A DNA stretch of 64,000 bases, taken from CAKRHR01 sp964423195 (GTDB lineage Bacteria; Bacillota; Clostridia; Lachnospirales; Lachnospiraceae). The first letter of the stretch is position 1; every line of letters starts with the position of its first letter. The notes under the pieces were generated by a model that saw only the letters and a list, made by a program, of their open reading frames with translations, ran no database searches and was not told the origin of the DNA. The stretch covers positions 1-64,000 of the forward strand of contig CAYRDY010000001.1 in NCBI GenBank assembly GCA_964423195.1, in the 5' to 3' direction. Shown here one piece after another: positions 47,301 through 54,071 of this stretch. Both the position numbers and the translations under genes were made by a program.

Positions 47301-48100
47301 CGCGGCCGAGGGTCTTTATTCCAGTATTTCCGGGGACAAACTGCGAGTATGACACGGCCAGAGCCTTTGAGGCCGCGGGCGCTGATGTGGAGACGGTCGT
47401 GTTTAAAAATATGACGGCGCAGAATATCCGCGAGTCCGTGGATGCATTCGCGCGGGCGCTGGACAGGGCTCAGATGCTGATGTTTCCGGGCGGTTTTTCG
47501 GCGGGCGATGAGCCGGACGGGTCGGGGAAATTTATCGCCGCGATTTTCAGGAATGAGCGGATCAGCGAAGCCGTCAACAGGCTGCTCTATGAGAGGGACG
47601 GCCTGGCGCTTGGCATCTGCAACGGTTTTCAGGCGCTGATCAAGCTCGGCCTTGTGCCTTATGGGCATATTGTACCGCCGCGGGATGACTCGCCGACGCT
47701 CGCCGTCAACAGTATCGGCCGTCATGTGTCCAGGATGGTCTACACGAAAGTCGTCTCCAACAAGTCGCCATGGCTTCGGAGGGTGAATGTCGGCGATGTG
47801 TTCGTGATCCCCGCTTCCCACGGCGAGGGCCGGTTTGCGGCCAGCGATGCCTGGATCAAGAAACTGTTTGACGACGGCTGTGTGGCCACCAGATACGTGG
47901 ACGCCGATGGACGGCCGACGATGGATGAGGATTACAATATCAACGGCTCCTACGCCGCGATCGAGGGCATTACAAGTCCGGACGGCAGGATTCTCGGCAA
48001 GATGGCACATTCGGAGAGAATCGGCGAACATGTGGCACTGAATATTTACGGCAATCAGGATCAGAAGATATTTGAATCGGGCGTGGATTATTTTAAATGA
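44342..48100 (+). CDS. purL: Phosphoribosylformylglycinamidine synthase, single-chain (PurL with fused glutaminase)
   Basis: 1252 residues, the large fused form rather than the PurS/PurL/PurQ set usual in Bacillus. N-terminal PurS-like region, then synthase halves with YWSDHCRHTTFL, SFKNETHNHPTEIEPFGGAA and GLPSIGGKDSMSGTF, and a C-terminal class I glutaminase with VFPGTNCEYD, nucleophile Cys in LGICNGFQAL and the His/Glu of PASHGEGR. It converts FGAR, glutamine and ATP to FGAM in purine synthesis. ATG 44342 has CAGGAGG ahead. Two hairpins lie in the leader (GCGCCG/CGGCGC and ACCGGC/GCCGGT), the second only some 15 nt from the ribosome site. No purine riboswitch was recognised. Confidence 0.96.
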   Translation: MNKVRRIYVEKKPSYAVAAGELLDNIRNDLGISHVRSVRVFNRYDIENLSEAVYQAAKDTVFSEPPVDRLYEEELPADAVGPSFGVEYLPGQFDQRADSAVQCVKLLSEDEDPIIRYATFYVIDGDLSPEEFDRIKAFCINPVDSRACGCEKPATLATSYEEPANVHIFEDFNTMPEADFQALYERLNLAMTYEDFRFIREYFKNEEKRGPSMTEIRVLDTYWSDHCRHTTFLTELKNIEFEDGYYRKPIEDTFKLYKSHHDEIFAGRDDKYVSLMDIALMAMRKLKAEGKLDDMEESDEINACSIVVPVAVDGETEEWLVSFKNETHNHPTEIEPFGGAATCLGGAIRDPLSGRTYVYQAMRVTGAADPTVPLSETLPGKLPQRKIVTGAAQGYSSYGNQIGLATGLVSEIYHPDFVAKRLEIGAVIGAAPRRNVVRGNSDPGDKVILLGGRTGRDGCGGATGSSKAHTSLSLDTCGAEVQKGNAPTERKLQRLFRKEKVSRMIKKCNDFGAGGVSVAIGELAAGLRINLDIVPKKYAGLDGTELAISESQERMAVVIDAADVDAFLACAEEENLEAVCVAEVTQEPRLVMLWRGREIVNISRAFLDTNGAHQETDVLVRMPSERDRFFERRPYEALNLRETWLKMLSDLNVCSQRGLVERFDGSIGAGSVYMPYGGKYQMTPVQTMVGKLPVPSGKTHTVTMMSYGYDPYLSSWSPFHGAIYAVVDSVAKVVAAGGDYRRIRFTFQEYFKRLGKDRERWGQPMSALLGAYHAQLGFGLPSIGGKDSMSGTFNDIDVPPTLVSFAVNVADDREVITPELKSAGDRLVIFPIARDAYDLPDYRQIKAQYAKIYELIKKRVIVSAYAVGCGGVAAAVSKMAFGNGLGVRLSDAITRDTLFKAAYGNIIAEVSEANLAEIDASHCVIGEVTGRPEFVCQDAVIPMREAFTAWTRTLEDVYPVHAGVADVELQDQLYDTREIYVCRHQVARPRVFIPVFPGTNCEYDTARAFEAAGADVETVVFKNMTAQNIRESVDAFARALDRAQMLMFPGGFSAGDEPDGSGKFIAAIFRNERISEAVNRLLYERDGLALGICNGFQALIKLGLVPYGHIVPPRDDSPTLAVNSIGRHVSRMVYTKVVSNKSPWLRRVNVGDVFVIPASHGEGRFAASDAWIKKLFDDGCVATRYVDADGRPTMDEDYNINGSYAAIEGITSPDGRILGKMAHSERIGEHVALNIYGNQDQKIFESGVDYFK

Positions 48101-48126
48101 GTTGACAGTGCATAGGTTTTTCGGGG

Positions 48127-48162
48127 CGCGCATTTCATGTAAATATGGGGTGTGCGCCTTGA
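48127..48162 (+). terminator. Possible terminator after purL
   Basis: GGCGCGCA pairs with TGTGCGCC (one G-U pair) around an AT-rich loop. The tail is TTGAAAT, so it is a weak terminator at best. Confidence 0.45.
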
Positions 48163-48290
48163 AATATTCAGAATTATCTGTAAATAAAGAAACAAAAACA
48201 GAAAACAGGGCAAATTATCTAAATTAGAGTATTCAAAATTGTGCATTAGAGATAAATGTAAAAAAATGAAAAATTTTTAAAAAAATTGTG

Positions 48291-48319
48291 TTGACAAAAT
48301 TGGACGGTTGTGGTAGGAT
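48291..48319 (+). promoter_or_regulatory. Promoter of the AT-rich locus
   Basis: Consensus TTGACA (48291-48296), 17-bp spacer, TAGGAT (48314-48319). It points into a stretch without any long ORF. Confidence 0.6.
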
Positions 48320-48325
48320 AATGAC

Positions 48326-48838
48326 ATCGAAAGAGAAATGGAAAGCTCTTAATCAATCAAAGGAGGTACGGACCGATGAAATAGTTATTTCGATAATTAT
48401 TGATAGAAGCGAGACGATAGTTTCTGAGAATTAAAATATGACGAGAAAGTATTTTAAGTTGAGACAAGGAGATTATTTATCGGGGCATATGAGTAGTTAT
48501 CAGGGGTTTTTATATTATAGCATCTGTTGACCATAGTTAATTTCAAAGCGTTGCTCTTTGTATTCGCCAGATACAATTAATAGCAGCAACAGTAAAAGTA
48601 AATGAGAAAAAGAATGAAAACTATTCGGTGAGAGATGGCGTTTAATATAGAAAAATCGGACGGAAGCCGGTTTTATTGACAATTTCATATGGGTTTATTC
48701 ATGATCAGTGAATTCATGATAGATAAAAATTTTAATGAAAGACGAGGAGCAATTCGATGATTGAGCCAGTTCATTAAAGAGGGAATCGTTAAACGAGATG
48801 CGTTAGCGGTTCCCTTTTTCGTTGTTCTCGTCTTTTTT
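48326..48838 (+). ncRNA. AT-rich transcript candidate without long ORF, possible non-coding RNA
   Basis: About 500 nt between a good promoter and a strong terminator. The base composition is clearly more AT-rich than its neighbours. There is a full AAAGGAGG at 48359-48366 followed nine bases later by ATG AAA TAG, a two-codon frame. GAGGAG (48744-48749) stands seven bases before a six-codon frame MIEPVH (48757-48777), which ends just before the terminator stem. A frame MSSYQGFLYYSIC occurs at 48489-48530. It could be a structured RNA, a chain of tiny ORFs, or a decayed gene. I cannot match it to a known RNA class. Confidence 0.35.
48781..48820. terminator. Strong hairpin terminator before the gap
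   Basis: GGGAATCGTTAA (48781-48792) pairs with TTAGCGGTTCCC (12 bp, two G-U pairs), then TTTTTC. On the other strand it could end transcripts from aroA. A copy lacking its first bases appears after the gap from 48939. Confidence 0.75.
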
Positions 48839-48938
48839 NNNNNNNNNNNNNNNNNNNNNNNNNNNNNNNNNNNNNNNNNNNNNNNNNNNNNNNNNNNNNN
48901 NNNNNNNNNNNNNNNNNNNNNNNNNNNNNNNNNNNNNN
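48839..48938. other. Assembly gap (100 N)
   Basis: Exactly 100 N, the usual placeholder for unknown size. The 55 bases before it (48784-48838) are identical to the 55 bases after it (48939-48993). Confidence 0.99.
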
Positions 48939-48943
48939 AATCG

Positions 48944-49084
48944 TTAAACGAGATGCGTTAGCGGTTCCCTTTTTCGTTGTTCTCGTCTTTTTTTGTTGTT
49001 CTCGTCTTTCTTGTTGTTCTTGTCTTTCTTGTTGTCCTTGTCTTTCTTGTTGTTCTCGTTGTTCTTATTTTTTTTGTCACTCAT
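48944..49084 (-). CDS. Small Asn/Lys-rich repetitive ORF downstream of aroA
   Basis: 46 codons starting MSDKKNKNNENNKKDKDNKK, then more KKDKNN-like repeats and a basic tail RREQRKREPLTHLV. The DNA is an 18-bp-period imperfect repeat (GTTGTTCTTGTCTTTCTT on the plus strand). It starts 22 nt after the aroA stop; GGAGAG touches the ATG, which is too close for a normal ribosome site. The last codons run through the terminator copy and the stop lies next to the gap, so the true 3' end is not certain. It may be a real disordered peptide or only repeat DNA read in frame. Confidence 0.3.
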   Translation of the reverse strand: MSDKKNKNNENNKKDKDNKKDKNNKKDENNKKRREQRKREPLTHLV

Positions 49085-49105
49085 CTCTCCGGTATGTCTT
49101 TTTTG

Positions 49106-50383
49106 TCAGCCGCAGAGTTTCCCAAAATCTTCATAGAACCGCGGATAGGAGATGCCGACGCATTCGCCGCCCGTGATCTCGGTCTCACTGCTGCACTGAC
49201 TGGCGGCGACAGCGAGAGCCATGGCCACGCGGTGGTCAAGATGGCTGTCGGTGATGGCGGCATGGAGCTCGCGGCCGCCGCGGATGATCATGCCGTCATC
49301 TGTGGGCTCAATGTCGGCGCCCATGGCTCTCAGGTTGGCTGTCATCACCTCAATGCGGTCGGATTCCTTGACTCTGAGCTCGCGGGCGTCCCTGATCACC
49401 GTTGTCCCATCCGCGAAGCAGGCCATCACGGCGATGACCGGAATCTCGTCGATCAGGGCAGGGATGAGATCGCCGCCGATCTCGGTGCCGCGCAGCGCAC
49501 TGGTCCTGACAATGATATCTGCAACAGGTTCACCGGCGGTTTCGTGGCTGTTTTCCAGCCGTATGTCGGCGCCCATCTGTCTGCAGACAGTGATGATGCC
49601 ATCGCGTGTCGGGTTGACGCCGACATTTTTGACGCGTATCTCCGAGTTCGGTGTGATCAGTCCGGCGGCGATAAAATATGCTGCGGAGGAGATGTCGCCG
49701 GGGATGTCGACGTCGCAGGCGTACAGTTCATCCGCCGGGGCGATCGTCACAGATCGGCCCTGTCTTTGAATCTCGGCGCCGAATGCGCCGAGCATCAGTT
49801 CCGAGTGGTTGCGGGAGATGGCTGGCTCTGTCACGGTCGTTGGGCCGTCCGCATAGAGGCCGGCCAGCAGAATCGCTGACTTGACCTGGGCGGAGGCGAC
49901 CGGGGACTGATAGTCGATGCCGTGCAGTTTCCGGCCGAAAATATGGAGCGGCGCGCATCCGTTTGCGCTCTCTATCTTGGCGCCCATCTGTGTCAGGGGA
50001 TCGATGATTCTCTGCATCGGCCGCCTCCGGATCGAGGCGTCCCCGTCGAGCACAGATTCAAAATCCTGGGCGGCCAGAATGCCACAGATCAGGCGCATGG
50101 TGGTGCCGCTGTTTCCGGTATCTAGCGTCTCATTTGGGGCTTTCAGTCCGTTCAGTCCCCTTCCGTGAATGATCACGGTATTTTTTTCAGCGCGTTTTTC
50201 GATCGCGATCCCCATCTTCCGGAAACAGTCGATCGAGGAGAGACAATCGGCACCCTGGAGAAAATTCGTTGCTGTGGTGGTGCCTCTCGACAGGGCACCG
50301 AGCATGACGCAGCGGTGGGAGATCGATTTGTCGCCGGGCACAGTGATCTCACCGCGCAGGCGTCGGACTTTTGTGATTTTCAT
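49106..50383 (-). CDS. aroA: 3-phosphoshikimate 1-carboxyvinyltransferase (EPSP synthase)
   Basis: 425 residues. It joins shikimate-3-phosphate and PEP to make EPSP, the sixth step of the shikimate pathway. Substrate-binding motifs are VPGDKSISHRCVMLGAL near the N-terminus, LDTGNSGTTMRLICGIL with DGDASIRRRPMQRI, and the C-terminal RVKESDRIEVM and SHLDHRVAMALAVA. The start is 3 nt after the tyrA stop, so both are in one operon supplying tyrosine and other aromatics. Repetitive DNA and an assembly gap follow it. Confidence 0.96.
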   Translation of the reverse strand: MKITKVRRLRGEITVPGDKSISHRCVMLGALSRGTTTATNFLQGADCLSSIDCFRKMGIAIEKRAEKNTVIIHGRGLNGLKAPNETLDTGNSGTTMRLICGILAAQDFESVLDGDASIRRRPMQRIIDPLTQMGAKIESANGCAPLHIFGRKLHGIDYQSPVASAQVKSAILLAGLYADGPTTVTEPAISRNHSELMLGAFGAEIQRQGRSVTIAPADELYACDVDIPGDISSAAYFIAAGLITPNSEIRVKNVGVNPTRDGIITVCRQMGADIRLENSHETAGEPVADIIVRTSALRGTEIGGDLIPALIDEIPVIAVMACFADGTTVIRDARELRVKESDRIEVMTANLRAMGADIEPTDDGMIIRGGRELHAAITDSHLDHRVAMALAVAASQCSSETEITGGECVGISYPRFYEDFGKLCG

Positions 50384-50386
50384 GGT

Positions 50387-51490
50387 TTAATTCCTTTCAT
50401 GCACGGTATAGTGGAATTTGCGCAGCAGGCGGGCGGCGTTCTCCGCCGGCTCCGCGTCATAAAATTCGATGCGCAGAACGCCCTCCTGGAATTCCCGGTT
50501 GTGGACGATGCCGATATTTTTGATACTGATATTGTTTGTGCCTAGGATGGTGGCGATGGTGGCGATCGCGCCGGATTCATCGATGATATCCACATAAATT
50601 TCATAGAGCGGCTTTAGGTCGCTGCGCACCCTGGTGGTCGGGATTTCATCGCGGTAATCTTTGGCCGCGCCGAAGGTGTCCAGAAGTCCCCTAGCGTCAT
50701 TCGCCTCAATCGCCGATGAAATGTCTTGCAGCCGTCCGATATACTGCTCAAGTACCGCCAGCAGCGGTCCGCGGTTTTCACTGCAGATCTGCTGCCACAT
50801 AACCGGCGAGGATGAGGCGATGCGGGTAATATCCTTAAAACCGCCGGCAGCCAGCTCGCGCATCATGCCGTCGTCCGTGTCGCTCTCGCGGACGAGATTG
50901 ACCAGTGTAAACGCGATGATGTGCGGCAGATGACTGATGGCGGCGATGATATTGTCATGGTCATGGCAGGTGAGGACGATGGGCACGGACACGATCGAGC
51001 GCACAAATTCGACCATCGCGTCTCTCATGAAATCCGGAGCCATATGTGACGGCGTGAGAATATAATAGGCATTTTCGAGGAGGCGGTCCGAGGCATTGAT
51101 ATAGCCGGATTTTTCGGAGCCCGCCATCGGGTGGCCGCCGATAAAATGGCTGCTCAAGCCGGCGTCGCGCACGGCCGCGTGCATGGATGACTTGACGCTG
51201 CCCACATCCGTCAGGATGCAGGTGTCGCTGATGATATCCCTGAGCGTCTGCAGGTTTTCTATATTCACAGAGACCGGGGCACACATAAAAATGATGTCAC
51301 ATTCGGAGAAGCTGGCGGAGATATGGTCGGCGGCCTCATTTGCCACGCCGTCCAAGAGCGCGGCGGTGAGACTGTCGGTATCCCTGTCGCAGGCGATGAT
51401 TTTGATCTCCGGATGGACGCGGCGCGCGGCCTTGGCGATCGAGCCGCCGATCAGCCCAAGCCCGATAAATCCGATGGTACGTGGCTGCAT
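50387..51490 (-). CDS. tyrA: Prephenate dehydrogenase with C-terminal ACT domain
   Basis: 367 residues. The NAD-binding fold IGFIGLGLIGGSIAKAARR opens the protein; TDVGSVKSSM, GGHPMAGSEKSGY and SHLPHIIAFTLV are the prephenate dehydrogenase blocks. From about residue 297 an ACT domain (IYVDIIDESGAIATIATILG, NISIKNIGIV) is present and suggests feedback control by tyrosine or another amino acid. It oxidises prephenate to 4-hydroxyphenylpyruvate. AGGAGG precedes ATG 51490. A short palindrome TATGTC..GACATA (51511-51526) lies in the leader. Confidence 0.95.
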   Translation of the reverse strand: MQPRTIGFIGLGLIGGSIAKAARRVHPEIKIIACDRDTDSLTAALLDGVANEAADHISASFSECDIIFMCAPVSVNIENLQTLRDIISDTCILTDVGSVKSSMHAAVRDAGLSSHFIGGHPMAGSEKSGYINASDRLLENAYYILTPSHMAPDFMRDAMVEFVRSIVSVPIVLTCHDHDNIIAAISHLPHIIAFTLVNLVRESDTDDGMMRELAAGGFKDITRIASSSPVMWQQICSENRGPLLAVLEQYIGRLQDISSAIEANDARGLLDTFGAAKDYRDEIPTTRVRSDLKPLYEIYVDIIDESGAIATIATILGTNNISIKNIGIVHNREFQEGVLRIEFYDAEPAENAARLLRKFHYTVHERN

Positions 51491-51802
51491 TGGTTAAACC
51501 TCCTGATTTTTATGTCAAGCGACATATGTAAAAGTATTGTGACATGCATCAAAACATTCAAAGCTTATCATTTTAATATGAAAAAATCAAGTGTTTGGTG
51601 GAAAAACAGGACTTGAAATTGAGACTTGTTTTTAGTAGAATATAAACATGAGTTTCCCGAACCGGAAAAGACACAGGTTTCACGCCGCGGCCATCGCGCC
51701 GCGATCCTGACGGGCGTGGTGCGGGGCAGGCAGATTTGACTGAACTGCCAAGAAGATTTCCTGACCGGGCGGCTGATTAAAAAAGTATTGGAGGAAATAA
51801 AC
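51491..51802. other. Divergent intergenic region between tyrA and the EF-G-like gene
   Basis: The left part is AT-rich and should hold the tyrA promoter on the minus strand (several TTGA-type -35 candidates, none decisive). The right part holds the promoter at 51613-51641 and a GC-rich leader of about 155 nt. No ORF seen. Confidence 0.5.
51613..51641 (+). promoter_or_regulatory. Promoter of the EF-G-like gene
   Basis: TTGAAA (51613-51618), 17-bp spacer, TAGAAT (51636-51641). The transcript would carry a leader of about 155 nt rich in GC inverted repeats. Confidence 0.65.
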
Positions 51803-53887
51803 ATGAAAGTTTATAAGACGCAGGACATTCGCAACATCGCAATTTTAGGCCACGGGGGCTGCGGCAAGACGACGCTTGTCGAGGCTATGGCCTTTGCCAC
51901 CGGTGTCACATCAAGACAGGGCAGAGTTGACGACGGCAACACGATCAGTGATTATGATAAAGAAGAAATCAAGAGGAAATTCTCGATCAGCACTTCGGTT
52001 GTCCCGATCGAGTGGGATTACTGGAAGATCAATTTTCTGGATACGCCGGGCTATCTTGACTTTATCGGCGAGACAGAGGAGGCGCTCTCGGTGGCCGACG
52101 CCGCGATCATTGTCGTGTCCGCGAAGGCCGGTGTGGAGTCCGGCACGCAGAGGGCGTGGAATTTCTGTGAGAAATTCGGCGTGCCTCGCGCCATCTTTGT
52201 GACCGATATGGACGATGAGCACGCGGACTATATGCGTGTCGTCGATCAGCTGCGCGAGCTCTACGGCAAAAAGATCGCGCCGTTCCATCTGCCGATCATG
52301 GAGGGCGGCAAGTTTGTCGGCGCTGTCAATCTGGTGAAGATGGAGGGCCGTCGCTTTATCTCCAGCGGCAAATGGGAAAATATGGATATTCCTGACAGCC
52401 TGTCGGACGACATCGAGTCGTGCCGTGAGGCGTTGATGGAGGCCGTTGCCGAGACCAGCGAAGAGCTGATGGACAAGTATTTTGAGGGCGAGGCATTTAC
52501 GGTGGATGAGATCATCGATGCTCTGCGCATCAGTGTCAACGACAGCAGCGTCGTGCCAGTGCAGTGCGGTTCCGGTCTCCTGGGCTATGGCGTGATCAAT
52601 CTGATCCAGACCTGTGTCGAGTTTCTGCCGTCGCCGATCCGGGAGAACATCAAGATGACCGGCAAGGACCCGCGCACAGATACGATTTACAATGTGGACT
52701 ATGATTCCAGGCGCCCGTTCTCGGCCTATGTATTTAAGACCATCGTCGACCCGTTCATCGGCCGCTATTCGCTGATCAAGGTCTGCTCCGGCGAACTGAA
52801 GAATGATTCCGTGATCTACAATTATGAGAAGGAGACGGAGGAGAAAATATCCCGTCTCTATGTGCTGCGCGGCAAGGAGGCCATCGAGGTGTCTGAGCTC
52901 AAGGCCGGCGATATCGGCGCGATCGCCAAACTCAGCAATACATCGACCAGAGACACGCTCTCCATGAAGAATGCGCCGATCGTGTTTGACAAGTTTGAGA
53001 TGACGGAGCCGTACACTTACAAGAGGTACGCGGCCAAGAATAAGGGCGATGAGGACAAGGTCTCCCAGGCTCTGCAGAAGATGATGGAGGAGGATCTGAC
53101 GCTCAAGGTATTCAATGACAAGGAGAACCGTCAGACACTGCTCTACGGCATCGGCGACCAGCACCTGGATGTGGTCGTGAGCAAGCTGCAGGCTAAATAT
53201 AAAATTGAGATTGAGCTCACCAAGCCGAGGATCCCGTATCGAGAGACGATCAGAAAGAAAGTTTCCGTGCGCGAGAGATACAAGAAGCAGTCCGGCGGCC
53301 ATGGACAGTACGGCGATGTGGCCATGGAGTTTGAGCCTTCAGGCGACTTGGAGACCGCCTACGTCTTTGAGGAGCGCGTTGTGGGCGGCGCCGTGCCGAA
53401 GAACTACTTCCCGGCTGTGGAGAAGGGTATTGCAGAGTCCGTGGCCAAGGGACCTATGGCCGGTTATCCGGTCGTGGGCGTGAAGGCGACACTCTTTGAC
53501 GGTTCCTACCATCCGGTGGACTCCTCGGAGATGGCTTTCAAGACGGCGTCCAGGCAGGCATTCAAGGCCGCGTTTGTCAAGGCCTCACCGGTGCTGCTTG
53601 AGCCGATCGTCTCCCTGAGCGTCTATGTTCCTGACAGCTATACCGGCGATGTCATGGGTGATCTCAATAAGCGCCGCGGCCGTGTGTTGGGCATGAATCC
53701 GTCAGAGTTCGGGCGCACGGAGATCGTGGCCGATATCCCGATGGCGGAGCTCTACGGTTACAATACGGATCTTCGCTCGATGACCGGCGGGCGCGGCGAC
53801 TATGCGTATACGTTCAGCAGATATGAGCAGGCGCCGTCAGATGTCCAGGAGAAAGTGATCGCGGAGAACGCCAACGAGGAATCCTGA
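51803..53887 (+). CDS. Elongation factor G-like GTPase (FusA2 type)
   Basis: 694 residues with the full EF-G layout: G domain, domain II, and domains III-V ending in the EF-G C-terminal fold (ELYGYNTDLRSMTGGRGDYAY). The P-loop is GHGGCGKTT (16-24) instead of GHIDAGKTT, G3 is DTPGYLDF (80-87) instead of DTPGHVDF, and the G4 motif NKxD is TDMD (134-137). These changes are typical of second EF-G copies, which may lack translocase activity. GGAGG at 51790-51794 supports ATG 51803. It stands alone, away from rpsL/rpsG/tuf, where the main EF-G gene would be expected. Role: paralogue, exact step unknown. Confidence 0.88.
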   Translation: MKVYKTQDIRNIAILGHGGCGKTTLVEAMAFATGVTSRQGRVDDGNTISDYDKEEIKRKFSISTSVVPIEWDYWKINFLDTPGYLDFIGETEEALSVADAAIIVVSAKAGVESGTQRAWNFCEKFGVPRAIFVTDMDDEHADYMRVVDQLRELYGKKIAPFHLPIMEGGKFVGAVNLVKMEGRRFISSGKWENMDIPDSLSDDIESCREALMEAVAETSEELMDKYFEGEAFTVDEIIDALRISVNDSSVVPVQCGSGLLGYGVINLIQTCVEFLPSPIRENIKMTGKDPRTDTIYNVDYDSRRPFSAYVFKTIVDPFIGRYSLIKVCSGELKNDSVIYNYEKETEEKISRLYVLRGKEAIEVSELKAGDIGAIAKLSNTSTRDTLSMKNAPIVFDKFEMTEPYTYKRYAAKNKGDEDKVSQALQKMMEEDLTLKVFNDKENRQTLLYGIGDQHLDVVVSKLQAKYKIEIELTKPRIPYRETIRKKVSVRERYKKQSGGHGQYGDVAMEFEPSGDLETAYVFEERVVGGAVPKNYFPAVEKGIAESVAKGPMAGYPVVGVKATLFDGSYHPVDSSEMAFKTASRQAFKAAFVKASPVLLEPIVSLSVYVPDSYTGDVMGDLNKRRGRVLGMNPSEFGRTEIVADIPMAELYGYNTDLRSMTGGRGDYAYTFSRYEQAPSDVQEKVIAENANEES

Positions 53888-54026
53888 TTTGACTTTTGGG
53901 GCGCTGCGCCCGGCGCGGGCGCACGACCGGAGGATGAAAGCCGTGCTGTACGGCTGCGGGCGCAAAAGGACCTTCGTTTACGGCAGGACATGGATATCTG
54001 TCATGTAAAATGGTATGTGAAACTAA

Positions 54027-54060
54027 GTGCCGGCACTGTGGAAGTGCCGGCGCTCGTTTT
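54027..54060 (+). terminator. Hairpin between the EF-G-like gene and the surface protein gene
   Basis: Stem GTGCCGGCAC (54027-54036) with GTGCCGGCGC (54044-54053), one G-U pair, then TCGTTTT. It lies only 12 nt before the next start codon. Confidence 0.65.
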
Positions 54061-54071
54061 GAGGTTAATGG

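Noticed and set aside
48761..48961. Open frame crossing the N gap
   Set aside because: It is open only because the Ns have no stop codons.
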